Part shown: positions 45,792 to 57,139 of the stretch, in pieces | How positions within the stretch are numbered: the first letter of the stretch is position 1 | Layout of the letters: every line of letters begins with the position of its first letter | Source: Pomphorhynchus laevis | Lineage: Eukaryota; Acanthocephala; Palaeacanthocephala; Echinorhynchida; Pomphorhynchidae | Length of the DNA stretch: 64,000 bases | NCBI GenBank assembly: GCA_012934845.2 | Contig: WNNJ02003240.1 | Span: 186,001-250,000, forward strand | Direction of reading: 5' to 3' | The notes under the pieces: model-generated | What the model saw: the letters and a program-made list of their open reading frames with translations, nothing else | Told to the model about the DNA's origin: nothing | Databases searched by the model: none | Program-made: the position numbers and the translations under genes

Positions 45792-48661
45792 CTGATTTGG
45801 GATCTGAAGTGTGTCAGATTGCTAGAGATGATATTATTACTCGCACTGGTGTGAATAAAAGTCATAGTATATTTTATTGTAATGTTCGGAGCTTGTTACA
45901 GAAAGTCGATGAGCTAAAGTTTAGGATCGAGTCTGTTAATCCAATTATAGTTGGTATTACAGAATCTTGGCTTAATTGTGATGTATCCGATGCTGAGGTA
46001 TCCATCCCAGGCTATTCTTTGTTCCGTAGTGATCGGATAGGGGGTAGGGGTGGTGGCGTAGCTCTCTTTATGAGAGACGAAGTTAAGGTACGCGTTTTGA
46101 GTAAGTCGTCTATTGATAGAGTTGAGAGTTTGTGGTGTCAGGTGAAGTTTGATAACAGTTCACCCATCATACTGGGTCTTGTGTATCGTGCTCCTAAGGC
46201 AATATCTAAGAAACTCATTGAAGAGATAGAGTTGTATACGCGAGGAGATTGTGATACTGTGATAATTGGGGATCTGAATATGCCAGATGTTGAATGGACT
46301 TCGAATACGGTTCTTCCTACTTGTGATAGTGAATCTTGTGACCTTATGGAGTGTTTTGCTTATTGTGGTCTTGCTCAATTTGTTGATGTACATACTCGCT
46401 TTTCAAGTTGTAGTTCTTCCCTTCTTGATCTTTGCCTATCGAAAAACAGTCAATTAATCAGTAATATTCAATATGATTCTCCTGTTGGTTTGTCTGATCA
46501 CTGTGTAGTTAAAGTTTTGCTAAATTTACAAATGAGGGTGTTTCATCATGCTCGGTACAAACGTCAGATTAATGTTTTTCGGGCGAACTATGATGTTATT
46601 ACATCAAAGCTGCATAGAGTAAGTTGGCCTGATCCGGCTGTTGTCGGAGTTGACGAGGCCTGGGATCATTTTCGCGTGACGCTTTATTCTCTAATGGTAA
46701 AATTCTCACCTTTGAAGTCTAAAACTAGTCGGAAAAGCGCTCGTTGGTTTGATACTGAGCTGGCTACTGCGATGAAGGCTCGTGACTTCAGTTTCAAATG
46801 CTTTAAGGGTGGGTTTTGTGAATATGGTGTTTATAAGCAGGCGAGAAATTTCTTCAATTCTTTAAAGCGACATAAGCGCTATTTATTTGAAAATGGTCTA
46901 GCTCATAGTTGTAGACATGATCCCAAAGCTCTCTTTCTATATGTGAATAGTAGTAGGAACGCTAATAAAACAATTGGCCAATATTTTGATAGCGTTATTG
47001 AAGACGACCTTGCTGAGATGTTCTCAAGGCATTTTTACTTGTACAAAGAGACTACAAACGAGTATTCTGAACCTATCCAGAACAGTGAGACGATAAGAGG
47101 TGCTAGTGTTTCATATCCTAGTTTAGACATAGCTAATTTGATAACTCCCGAGAAAGTTTTAGCTGAACTGCATCGTCTTAAAGAGACAAACTCCAAAGGT
47201 GCTGATTTGTTACCTTCGATATATCTTCGTCGAATAGCAGACTCAATATATACACCACTTTGTAACATATTTCGACAATCTATTATTGATACGAATCTTC
47301 CAAAAGAGTGGAAACAATCGATCATTCACCCCATCTTCAAAAAGGGTGATAGATCTTCAGTAGACAATTATAGACCAGTAAGTATTACTTGCTTATGTTG
47401 TAGAATGTTAGAGCGAATTATACATGGTTATATGGTCAAGTTTTATAGTGAGAATAATGTAATAGCTTCTGAGCAACATGGTTTCCGTAAGGGTTATTCG
47501 ACAGTTACTAATCTACTCGCTGCCCATCTTGATTGGTCAGCTAATAAAGCCGTATCAATTGCTACTGACATCATATTCTTCGATTTCTTTAAGGCATTTG
47601 ACAGAGTAGACCATAGACTCTTCCTAAATAAACTAGAGAAAAGTGGCATTCCATTCTTGCTTGTTAGATGGATTGAATCGTTTTTAAGCAATCGTAGTTA
47701 TTGTGTGCATGTAGATAATTTTTACTCTTCTTCGCGGCCATGTAATATAGGGGTGCCTCAAGGTTCAGTATTGGGTCCATTGTTATTTAGTGTCTACATC
47801 AACGATATCCCGGAATTTATTGATTCTCGGATGCTTTTATATGCAGACGATTTAAAAATCTGGCGGGCAATTCGTTCACCCAATGATATAGTCAAACTGC
47901 AACGGGATATCGATGAAGTCGAAAATTGGGCTCTGCACAATAGGTTGATTGTAAATATATCAAAATGCAAACATTTACGTGTTCGTGGCGGAAATGCTCA
48001 ATCTTTAGTTAATTATAGCTTTCAAAGCAGTGATATAGAACGAGTGAACAAATATAAGGACTTGGGAGTGTGGATAAACAGTGATTTGAGTACCGTCACA
48101 CATACTGAACATGCTTGTTCAAATGCGTTGGGGATAATCGGTCAACTTCGACGCACTTTCATTGCACTCAATCAATTTGCCCTACGTCCGCTAATCTTTG
48201 CTCATGTGTTGAGCCGTCTTCTATATGCTGCGCCGTGTGTGTATCCCCAAAATTCAAAAGAACATATTAGTTCAGAGAGGGTACTTCATAGAGCTACCAA
48301 GCTAGCACCGCAACTGAAATTTTTGTCGTACCATGATCGATTAAAAGCACTTAGACTTGAGACTGTCACGTGGACCCGCTGGTACATCGATATGAGTATG
48401 GTCTGGCAAATTCTTAATGATTTGGATCATCCACTTCGAGATTGTCTTCATTTGCGCTCATCCAATATCCTCCGAGGCCATGGTTTAACCCTGCGACGTG
48501 AAAGGATAAGAAAATCACGAGCTGTCCAATTTGATCGGCGAGTTGTATCTCTGTGGAATAGGCTTGGAGAGTCAACAGTGTGCAGTAGCAATATCAACGA
48601 ATTCAAAAAGAAATTACGGATGGAGGATGCCATGGGGAAAGCTGCTTTTCCGTATTTGTGA
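45671..48661 (+). CDS. LINE ORF2, 996 aa: AP endonuclease and reverse transcriptase
   Basis: An uninterrupted ORF of 996 codons. Endonuclease (~66-280): IFYCNVRSLLQKVDEL, IIVGITESWLN, GRGGGVALFM, VIIGDLNMPDVEW and SDHCVVKVLL all carry the expected catalytic residues. RT (~530-790): [54 protein letters not shown] (~694) and LLYADDLKIW (~722). The C-terminal domain includes VSLWNRLGESTVCSSN. It nicks target DNA and copies its own RNA. The only in-frame ATG before the endonuclease is at 45671, inside ORF1 and one frame back, so translation may use reinitiation or frameshifting. Length is normal for CR1/Jockey ORF2. Confidence 0.9.
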   Translation: MCAKFSSSEATHSNQLVPIRCIASHECGGFWQGLTAYKCLADLGSEVCQIARDDIITRTGVNKSHSIFYCNVRSLLQKVDELKFRIESVNPIIVGITESWLNCDVSDAEVSIPGYSLFRSDRIGGRGGGVALFMRDEVKVRVLSKSSIDRVESLWCQVKFDNSSPIILGLVYRAPKAISKKLIEEIELYTRGDCDTVIIGDLNMPDVEWTSNTVLPTCDSESCDLMECFAYCGLAQFVDVHTRFSSCSSSLLDLCLSKNSQLISNIQYDSPVGLSDHCVVKVLLNLQMRVFHHARYKRQINVFRANYDVITSKLHRVSWPDPAVVGVDEAWDHFRVTLYSLMVKFSPLKSKTSRKSARWFDTELATAMKARDFSFKCFKGGFCEYGVYKQARNFFNSLKRHKRYLFENGLAHSCRHDPKALFLYVNSSRNANKTIGQYFDSVIEDDLAEMFSRHFYLYKETTNEYSEPIQNSETIRGASVSYPSLDIANLITPEKVLAELHRLKETNSKGADLLPSIYLRRIADSIYTPLCNIFRQSIIDTNLPKEWKQSIIHPIFKKGDRSSVDNYRPVSITCLCCRMLERIIHGYMVKFYSENNVIASEQHGFRKGYSTVTNLLAAHLDWSANKAVSIATDIIFFDFFKAFDRVDHRLFLNKLEKSGIPFLLVRWIESFLSNRSYCVHVDNFYSSSRPCNIGVPQGSVLGPLLFSVYINDIPEFIDSRMLLYADDLKIWRAIRSPNDIVKLQRDIDEVENWALHNRLIVNISKCKHLRVRGGNAQSLVNYSFQSSDIERVNKYKDLGVWINSDLSTVTHTEHACSNALGIIGQLRRTFIALNQFALRPLIFAHVLSRLLYAAPCVYPQNSKEHISSERVLHRATKLAPQLKFLSYHDRLKALRLETVTWTRWYIDMSMVWQILNDLDHPLRDCLHLRSSNILRGHGLTLRRERIRKSRAVQFDRRVVSLWNRLGESTVCSSNINEFKKKLRMEDAMGKAAFPYL

Positions 48662-48839
48662 TACTTTTATTATATTTTCTTTTTTTATGCAGTGAACCAG
48701 CCAATTAAGCCATGCTTTTATGTGCTGTTGAAACATTAATAATAATAATAATGTTTGACATTCGCTCAATTCTTCTTGATGATCTCCAAAGATTCTTGAT
48801 GATCTCAATCCATCTTGATGATATCACTGGAATACCCTA

Positions 48840-50060
48840 ATTAGAAGTTGTATGAAAAATTACAAAGCGGAAATCAATTAGATAAATTTGAACATGACAA
48901 TAAATTGTTGGCAAATCGATAGAAGCAATATGGTGGATATATGATAACGAAATGACGAGAATTTTTGAGAAATGAAGGGTTATGAAAAGTCACAAGGCGG
49001 AAAGCAACGAGAAGAAGACGAATTTGAACACGACAATAAATTGCTGGCAAATCGATAGAAGCAAGATGGTAGGATGTATGATCAAAACGACGAAGACGGA
49101 GGAGAATTCGGACAATTCAATAAATTGTAATCAATTGATAGACTCGATGCTCCGCTCAACCAAGGTCGAAGATAAATCTGAAACAACATAAGCTGAGTGG
49201 AAGCACTGCATGCGAACGTTCGAAAATTGTCTTGGTGAGATGTCTGGTGGATATATGATCAAAACGAAATGTATGATCAAAAGGAGAATCCGGGAGACTG
49301 CGTTGACGATGCGTTATAGGGGAAGAAGAATAGATTCAGGTGAGTTGGAAAATAGACTAAGACAGTAATTAAGTATTGAGAATAGGAGAAGATATGAGAG
49401 TCATACAAGAAGAAAAATCGATCAATCTACCAATTTGACGGAAGTTACGGAGAATAAAGGTAGATGAGCATACTTTATCTCTAACGAAAGGTTTAAGTGA
49501 AAGTCGGTTGTCGAAATGATAGCATAGGAAAATGAGATTACCGACGATAGGAATAATTGTAGAATTTAATGGTAAGGAGGAAGGTTCTAAGTCGAAGCGT
49601 CGAGGTAGGATCCACATAATTTCGGATTTATCAGGATTTAGAGAAAGGCGAAGGGAAGAAAGATGATTGGAAATTGAGACAAGAGAGTCGGAAGCAGAAA
49701 CACTAAGATCGTGAATACAAGACAGTAATTAAGTCTTGAGAATAGGAGAAGATATGAGAGTCATACAAGAAGGGAAATCGATAAATCTACCAATTTGACA
49801 GAGGTTGCGGAGAATAAAGGTAGATGAGCGCACTCTATCTCTAACGAAAGGTTAAAAAATATTTATTTTAACGTGGCAAATGATTGCAAGCGCACGCTTA
49901 CATGACCACAACAAAACAAAAATGTAAATCATGTATCGAGAAGGTGTGAACGGAGGAGGTGTTTGAATGTGATAAAGGAGGATTTGATATATACATGTGT
50001 CGATAAGGTGTGAACGGAGGAGGTGTTAGAATGTGATAAAGGAGGTGTTTGAATGTTATA
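48840..50060 (-). pseudogene. LINE ORF2 C-terminal fragments, minus strand, rearranged
   Basis: Minus-strand readings include ILLRLRRFDHTSYH-like sequence (two near-duplicate blocks at 48842-48930 and 48978-49110). They also include RLSLKPFVRDKVCSSTFILR with FRQIGRLIDF (49617-49369), partly repeated at 49730-49850. The shared 3' end (aacgtggcaaatg) is at 49870. Same family as the plus-strand copy at 50590-51220. Confidence 0.7.
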
Positions 50061-50590
50061 AGTCTCCCTTACTTCACTGCCGCTGGTCCTGAAGGCATGT
50101 GTCCGTTTATTCTGAGTGTATTAGCTAATCACCTCGCGGGGCCGCTTTGTGATTTATTTCCAAAAGATGACAAAATTTTTACGCTAGAAAATTGACGGCC
50201 AATCTCCTAATTATTTATAGTTGCCAAACTGTTAGAAAAGACTTTTATGTGTAGGTTTTCAAGGCAATATGATGCTGTTCTTGACAAAGATCAATACGCT
50301 TTAAGGCTAAAGATTCTACGGCTAACGCGCTTTTGCAAATGACCGATAAAATCATACAATCGTTGGACAATTCAAAATCAAAGCAGGTTTTTGAGTTTTA
50401 CAACTTGACTTATCATCAATCAGCTTTTGATAAGGTTGGCAGAGAATGGTTTATGCGTAAGCTACATGACTTGAACTTTTCGTATTGAGAAGTTAATTTC
50501 TTACGTGAATATATGACTGAGTGTATACAGAGGATGATTCACAATGGACTTTATTCCTGTACAGTAACTATGGGTATTGGAGTGCCATAG
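50060..50590 (+). pseudogene. LINE RT N-terminal half, decayed
   Basis: Reads TANALLQMTDKIIQSLDNSK, then FYNLTYHQSAFDKVGREWFM-like (the F-D of the first catalytic motif) and ends at TMGIGVP just before a stop, where the next fragment begins. Confidence 0.55.
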
Positions 50591-51225
50591 GGGATTTGTT
50601 TTCTTCTCGGTGATTTGTCTTCGATTTCTCATACATTTAACTTCCATGTTATGCAATATGCTGATGGCATTATCATCTATGCTCATGCACCTGTTTATCG
50701 TATTCACGATAGTGTTTCTTCTTCCGACTATCTTGTCTCAATTTCAAATCATATTTCTTCACTTCGCCTTTCTCTGAATCCTGATAAATCAAAAATTATG
50801 TGAATCCTACCTCGACGCCTCGACTTAGAACCTCCCTCCGTATCATTAAATTCTACAATTCTTCCTATCGTTGATAATCTCGTTTTCCTAGGCTTCCATT
50901 TCGACAACCGACTTTCACTTAAACCTTTCGTTAGAGATAAAGTACGCTCATCTACCTTGATACTCCGCAACCTCCGTCAAGTTCGTAGATTGATCGATTT
51001 CCCTTCTCGTATAACTCTCATGTTTTCTCTCCTTTTTTCTAGACTCGATTATTGTCTTAGTATATTTTCCAACTCATCTAAATCCACTCTTCTTCCCCTA
51101 CAACGCATCGTCAACGCAGCCATCAGAATTCTCCTCCGTCTTCATCGTTTTGATCATACATCCCACCATTTTGCTTCTCTCGATTTTTCAGTAGTTCATC
51201 TGATGAGGGAGGGATAAATCGACTC
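50590..51225 (+). pseudogene. CT-rich LINE RT, catalytic to thumb fragment
   Basis: Starts with GDLSSISHTFNFH, YADGIIIYAH (YADD altered to YADG) and LRLSLNPDKSKIM, then a stop. It continues with LDLEPPSVSLNSTILPIVDN, RLSLKPFVRDKVRSSTLILR and RILLRLHRFDHTSHH. Sense counterpart of the fragments at 49369-49850. Confidence 0.75.
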
Positions 51226-51309
51226 TTATTATTTTTATTATTTTTATTTCTTGTGAAGCAACTTGTAAAGAGCCTCGGCTTAATTTGTTGTCAATTAATA
51301 ATAATTAAT

Positions 51310-52160
51310 ATAGGTATCAGTAGTTTCACAATTCTTGTTCAATCTACACATCAATGATATCAAACCGCACCACCAATCAAACCTAATATTTAAGTATGCA
51401 GACGACATTACAGTTTTAATATTAGACACAATGGATACCTCAACATATATTACTCAGGAAGACCTTTCTCAAATTAGCAAGTAATAACAAAAACAAATTA
51501 AGAACAAATTAATTCTGAACAGCAACAATTCTGTAGATATGATTCCGTTTATTGGACGTAGAATGTCATGTGATCTTCTATCCATTCAATAAGGCGTTTA
51601 TCGTCATCCACAAAGATCATATACAGGTTTTCAGATGGTGTTATGTCATGGTCTCATTTTCAAATTATTAGCAGCAAATGCCTTTCCATAATATACCTAA
51701 TGTATATAATAAAGTTCCTTGGATGCTGCAGTGAGGATTTAATGACATTTTATATTGCGATGATTCGTCCATTAATACTGCATGGGTACCTATATTTTCA
51801 TATATAGTACACTTAATCCAACAATTCGTGTATGGACCAGTTGTAAAACGTTGTTCAACGCCGATAGAAGATAACTAAATGACCCGACATTTTGTTTAGT
51901 TAATCATTTGACAAAAAGGCTAAAGAAGTTTTCCAAACAAGAAGTTAACGTAAAATTTAAAATTAAAACCTTACTATAGTCACTTCACAATCAAGCTTAA
52001 TCATATCCAACAAAATTACGTGTTTTCTACAACTCATTTCCGGCAACGGTGCGATTCCTGAATAACGATAATCTGTAACATATTATTATTTTTATTTTTT
52101 TTCGATAAGCCTAATATAGATGAAGCCTGTAATAAAAGCATCTATTATTATTTAAATTTA
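51310..52160 (+). pseudogene. LINE RT fragment of another family
   Basis: Reads LFNLHINDIKPHHQSNLIFK followed by YADDITVLI at about 51398, then decayed thumb sequence, ending near a polyadenylation-like gcctgtaataaaagc. Confidence 0.55.
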
Positions 52161-52379
52161 TATAAAGTAAGAATTAATAAAATAAATTTTCATTAATTAA
52201 TTAAAAATAATATAACATGCATCAGAGGTAATCTGAAGGAAGTGCTATGTTATCAGGTTTCGGCCCTTATTCCTCAATCCAACATATCATGGACCAAATA
52301 CACGCTAATGACGTATTTCATCTTATGTAATTTGATTATCTAGTGTAATATCTTATTCAAAAACAGTATTTTATTTACT

Positions 52380-53315
52380 ATCTATTTTGTTTCTGACATC
52401 GTCGATAAATCGTTTCGTCTCCATCGCCTTCGTCTCTCTTTACCAAATATAGATTGGTAAAGATAGGTCTTCATCGCTTCTCTTTACCGAATATAGATTG
52501 GTTTTCTTCCCATATATTGCGATAGTGGTGCCGGTATTCAAAAAGGGTGACCCGCGGTTAGCAGACAACTATCGAGCTATGTCTTACAAGTCATTTGGGT
52601 AAGGTACTGGAAAGGATCATCCACGAACATATATTCGGACACTTGAGCATATCAGGTCAGCATAGCTTTATGCAACATGGCTTCAGAAAAGGACCTTCTT
52701 GCCTTACCAACATTTCGTCTTCCCGTGAGACCTGTATTGAATTCATGTCTCAAGGAAAGGCAGTTGACGTTATTCTGTTCGATTTTACTCGTGCGTTTGA
52801 TCGTGTTCCCCATAGTCTCCTCATTCAAACAGTGGCCAGCTATGGCATTAATAGCTCAGTTATAGGATGGATTAGAGATTTTCTATCTAACAGATCTTTC
52901 AGAGTACGAGTTGATAGTACCCTATCCTCACCATATTTAATTACGTATGGAGTTCCTCGGGGTTCTGTACTAGGACCTTTATTGTTTAACATGTTTATGA
53001 ACAGTTTACTCACACAGCTCCATTGTCCGTGTTTAGCCTTTGCTGACGACATCAAAATCTGGTGTGAGATCATATCTGCAGATGACTATATCCGCTTACA
53101 GCGTGACATTGACAGGGTTTATACATGGAGTGTTATACATCATGACTGCGTCATCATTGAGCCAATTCAAAGCCATGGTCAACACTTGGATAAGACACGC
53201 TAATCAAGGCAACATTAGAAGTTATTATCCTTGGTTTGTTGAAATTGATATGTTTGTTTAATGTTTTGTAATAAACGATGAGCGGGCCAAACGGCCTTCT
53301 CGGTCAAAGCTCTGT
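52380..53315 (+). pseudogene. CR1/Jockey-like LINE RT fragment
   Basis: The frame at 52595-53203 has HGFRKGPSCLTNI, ILFDFTRAFDRVPHSLL, GVPRGSVLGPLLFNMFMNSL and LAFADDIKIW. It then jumps (about 53145) to a 3' end with LSQFKAMVNTWIRHANQ, so the thumb has been deleted. It ends with cgatgagcgggccaaacggc, a LINE-type 3' UTR. Same family as the minus-strand copy at 60430-61460. Confidence 0.75.
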
Positions 53316-53329
53316 ATATAATAATCTAT

Positions 53330-54095
53330 CAAACCGTATATTTCGCGTATGTTCTAATTCTTCTCATTCCCATCCATCTTCCATCTCGTTCGGTTTTCCA
53401 TAAAGTTCCGTATTAGGCTCTTTGCTTTTCTTTCTTCTTCTGAGTGATTTAAAAATATCTAATAGTGATTTAAAAATATCTTCTAAGTGATTAAAAATAT
53501 CTGCTCCTCTATCTCACCCTTCCTAACACATTGTTCAACTCGTCCATCCGTAGCCGTACATTTCTTTCCATCTGGAAATGCTTTACTGTTCGTCCTCTCA
53601 TCAAAAAGCAATCTCTCGACTCCTTACTACTATCTTCGTACCGTCCAATCTCACTTCTCCCAACCTTCTCTAAACTCCTTGAGCGTCTCGTTCTTAAGCA
53701 AGTTAATACATATCTATTTTCATCCAACTTGTTTCCTCCCTTCCAAGCTGCTTTTCGCTTTAATCACTCTACTGAAATTGCCTGTCTTAAAGCTTATAAT
53801 GACCTACTCATTTCGCGCAATCAAAAATTATGTAGTGTCATAATTTCTCTTGATCTATCGACTGCTTTTGACATCATCGATCACTCGATTCTTCTCCATC
53901 GCCTTCGTCATGATTATGGCTTCTCTTTACCCACTGTATCATGGTTTTCTTCATATCTATCAAACCGTACATTTCGCGTCTATTCTAACTCTTCTCTCCC
54001 ATCCTTCATCCATCCCGACCAGTGTTTCACAAGGCTCCGTATTAGGCCCTGTGCTTTTCTCTCTTCTCGGTGATTTGTCTTCGATTTCTCATTAG
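53330..54095 (+). pseudogene. CT-rich LINE RT fragment
   Basis: SSYRPISLLPTFSKLLERLV, FPPFQAAFRFNHSTEIACL, VIISLDLSTAFDIIDHSILL and, after a frameshift near 54020, VSQGSVLGPVLFSLLGDLSS. Same family as 61462-64000 and colinear with what would follow the window's end. Confidence 0.75.
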
Positions 54096-54104
54096 AAATA
54101 TAAG

Positions 54105-54430
54105 ATTAATGAATTTTTAACGCTTCTTTTAATATATGCTATATCTAAATTTATATAAAGCGTACTAAAATCGTACCTGTTTATATTTTGAAAATGTATT
54201 TTTATGTAACCTTTTTACAGCTGATAGTATATCTAAACTTTTAAGTATTTTATTCATATAAACAGAAAGGGGCTTTATTGTACATTTAAACGCACTACAT
54301 ATGAATCTAGGTTTTATTGGATTTTTATGTAATTTTGAATTCCAATATAATATAGTTTTATTATCTGATTCTTTCGCTATTTTATATAGACAGTGATTAA
54401 TAATTATTGTTTTTAAAAACAAATATTAAA
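54105..54430 (-). pseudogene. Penelope-like element RT N-terminal fragment
   Basis: Minus-strand ORF with ILYWNSKLHKNPIKPRFICS and FKCTIKPLSVYMNKILKSLD. This is the PLE block preceding the RT core, and the best-preserved copy of that block here. Confidence 0.75.
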
Positions 54431-54439
54431 ATATTTAGT

Positions 54440-55245
54440 GCACACATTAGAGCTTGAAAATGTCCTCCGTTGGTTGACGAGATCGTGCCATTCCATCAGG
54501 AAATTGTCTTATAAGGACCGCTTGCGCAATATAAGAGTTCCTTCAGTCCGTACTAGTATAGTATGTCTTGATATTTTGTTTTAGGGATATGTTATTCGAG
54601 CGTGACGGATTCCCGGTCGACTGTATTCAGCAAAGCCAGCGAACTACTAAACGAGGTCACTCTCTTACTGTGAGAACCCTGCATCACGGCAAACTCGGAC
54701 GACTATATCGCCTTTCTCATCGAGCAGTGAGGCTTTGGAACAAACTTCCAGAGAATATCATCAACATATCAAGAAAACATTTCAAGAAAACGCTAATTCA
54801 ACATTTCAAGATTGTACATCAACATTTCAAGAAAACGCTAATTACATGGCTTTGCACAGATTGTGCAAACTACTAAACGAACTTAGTAGTGCAAACTACT
54901 AAGCCAGCGAACTACTAAACGAGGTCACTTTCTTACTGTGAGAACCCTGCATCACGGCAAACTCGGACGACTATATCGCCTTTCTCATCGAGCAGTGAGG
55001 CTTTGGAACAAACTTCCAGAGAATATCATCAACATATCAAGAAAACATTTCAAGAAAACGCTAATTCAACATTTCAAGATTGTACATCAACATTTCAAGA
55101 AAACGCTAATTACATGGCTTTGCACATATTCTAATTTCAATATCGTGTATCCGGATTAAGTTTTTGCTGACATAAAATTGGTTTTACTGTGAGCAGACAA
55201 AACAGCTGCATGGCTATAGTCTTGTATGTTATAATAATAAACATT
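54440..55245 (+). pseudogene. LINE 3' end with internal 268-bp duplication
   Basis: The block HHGKLGRLYRLSHRAVRLWN and KLPENIINISRKHFKKTL occurs twice (about 54640-54865 and 54908-55133) with near identity. The 3' UTR follows, ending in (ATA)n at about 55232. Within each copy a 24-bp motif (catttcaagaaaacgctaatt) is itself repeated. Confidence 0.75.
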
Positions 55246-55260
55246 AAAATGTCTTAAAAT

Positions 55261-55545
55261 ATGTTTTATATATTTAAAGGTGTCCATGTTCCTTTTGGCA
55301 AACAATATACCGAATGTCTATTTTCCAGGCGACAATATTATAACTACACCACATAAAACTAGAGATTTGGCATCGTTGTTCAAGAAACAGAATGCGTCAC
55401 AATACCGATTCCGTAAATGAATCTGCATTACATAGATTGCATTACATACATTGCAATCGATCGACGATCTACCAAAAATTTTACGATATCGACCAGTCGA
55501 TCGCGATTGCATTGTTATTCACCCTGATATAGACGATTGAGTAGC
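55261..55545 (+). other. Unidentified coding-like remnant
   Basis: One frame reads NIPNVYFPGDNIITTPHKTR and DLASLFKKQNASQYRFRK. Two stops follow within 25 bp (TGA and TAG flanking an ~18-bp direct repeat tgcattacata), then LQSIDDLPKILRYRPVDRDC and IVIHPDIDD. It looks like a once-coding exon or retrocopy. No family recognised. Confidence 0.35.
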
Positions 55546-56114
55546 TTATTATATAATTATTTAAATCTTTCGTAGAAAGCCATCCTTAACCAAACACCTC
55601 GAGACTGATTAGCAAGAAAATTTCCTAAAATTTCCTTTAAAAACTAAAAATCCAATCAGAATTTATATTTAGAATTTTATACAAGATGATGGAATTGAGA
55701 GTTGCCAAGTAATATTTTTTGTCAAACGGCTTTAACCCTCAAAATATATGCACCGCATAAACGTACAGAGATAACTGTCAACCATGGCACGGTGAGTGCC
55801 ACATTTACGTTTGTTGCGCATTTTTTAAGTTTGCCGAAGTTACTGGATTGTCTGTGAATTCTCATTTGTCGAAGATTCACTAAATTTCGATTGTGGTTAA
55901 CATTCACTGAGTATATTTTATGTATGATAACAAAAATGGATCAAAATTCAGGTAATTCTAAGGAAATGTTGACTGTATCTACACCAAAGGTGAGTGCTTT
56001 GTTATCCTATGATTATGATGGCAAGGGGGTACTTCCCCCATATCCAAGCTGAGAAATCTCATAATTATAAAACTCTCAGAGCCTATAGAAAAACACAAAT
56101 TATGCAATTTTTTC

Positions 56115-56954
56115 TTGCGTAGTTTTGCAGAACAGTTCCGTAACAGAATACTGTTTAACTCGGTTAGGTATTACGAAACGGAGATCAAAATTTCATTTGC
56201 CACCTCAGTGTTGGCAAATGCATACCAAGAATTATTTGATCAAAATCTCACCAAGTTTGGTAGCCTAACGTCTAAGCCCATCATGGCTTCATTAAAAATA
56301 AGTAATCTTCCTCCACACCTGGATCAAACAGACATTAACGCTCTTAAATTATACTTTAAAATATCCAATTTTCGCCTTGTAAAGGGGAAGAATGGACAAT
56401 CTATTCCTATTGGTTTTGTCTCGGCGCCCAACGACATTGCCGAGATATTGTCTAAAACATAATGTAACCCATTCATGGGTTTTAATTTAAAATTTCTTCT
56501 CATCTCTAACAAAGACTTTACGTTCCCCCTCTGCAATCTCTGTCATGGATGGGGGCACTGGGCCTCAATCTGCAAGGAAGAGAAGATTTGTGGATTTTGC
56601 TCTTCCAAAAAATGTATAGACATTGTGGGTCAGTGTTCCTCTACCCCGCGGTGTGTAAACTGTAATGGTCCACATCCATCCTGGTCTAGGAGGTGTGAGG
56701 CCTTTAAGGCCTATCGGATAAAATTCTGTAATTCACCGACGATAAAAACTGGCAGCTATTCAGATACCAGCGGTAGAATGTCAGACAAGGACATCATACA
56801 TCTTCTCGACGCTCAAAAACAATCTATGTTGAAACAAATGGAGAAGCTCCTCACAAGTAATTTTGCTCTGTTATATTCAACTCCTACGTTTCCTCCTTCA
56901 ACGATTCCAGTATCAAAGAAACGGGGGCTTCGGCCCACATCGTGCCTCCAATGA
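56115..56954 (+). pseudogene. LINE ORF1 with CCHC knuckles
   Basis: One frame with a single TAA at 56460. Knuckles: CNLCHGWGHWASIC (C-x2-C-x4-H-x4-C), a modified CGFCSSKKCIDIVGQC in which no His is seen, and CVNCNGPHPSWSRRC (C-x2-C-x3-H-x6-C). The N-terminal part MASLKISNLPPHLDQTDINA looks RNA-binding. Confidence 0.7.
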
Positions 56955-57139
56955 AAATTGGCAAACTGCTCAAGTCCAAGTCCGGAAAGGCTTCCATCAC
57001 GGGAAATGAAGATGCTGACCAGGGGCAAGTACCTACCTTGGACGGAGCTGGTGGCGGAAAGGGAAACCTTCCTGCACCTAGCTCTGTCTAGGTAGACAAT
57101 CCCCCAATCCAACTAGTCCATCACAATGTAGAGTACTCG

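Larger units (their letters stand above)
44690..48755 (+). mobile_element. CR1/Jockey-like LINE, apparently intact
   Basis: Two long open ORFs overlap (44955-45791 and 45671-48661) and the element ends in a (TAA)n tail near 48735-48755. A triplicated 15-bp motif (aatattattaag) lies just before ORF1. The 5' end is uncertain. It is the only LINE here without a visible coding defect. Confidence 0.8.
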
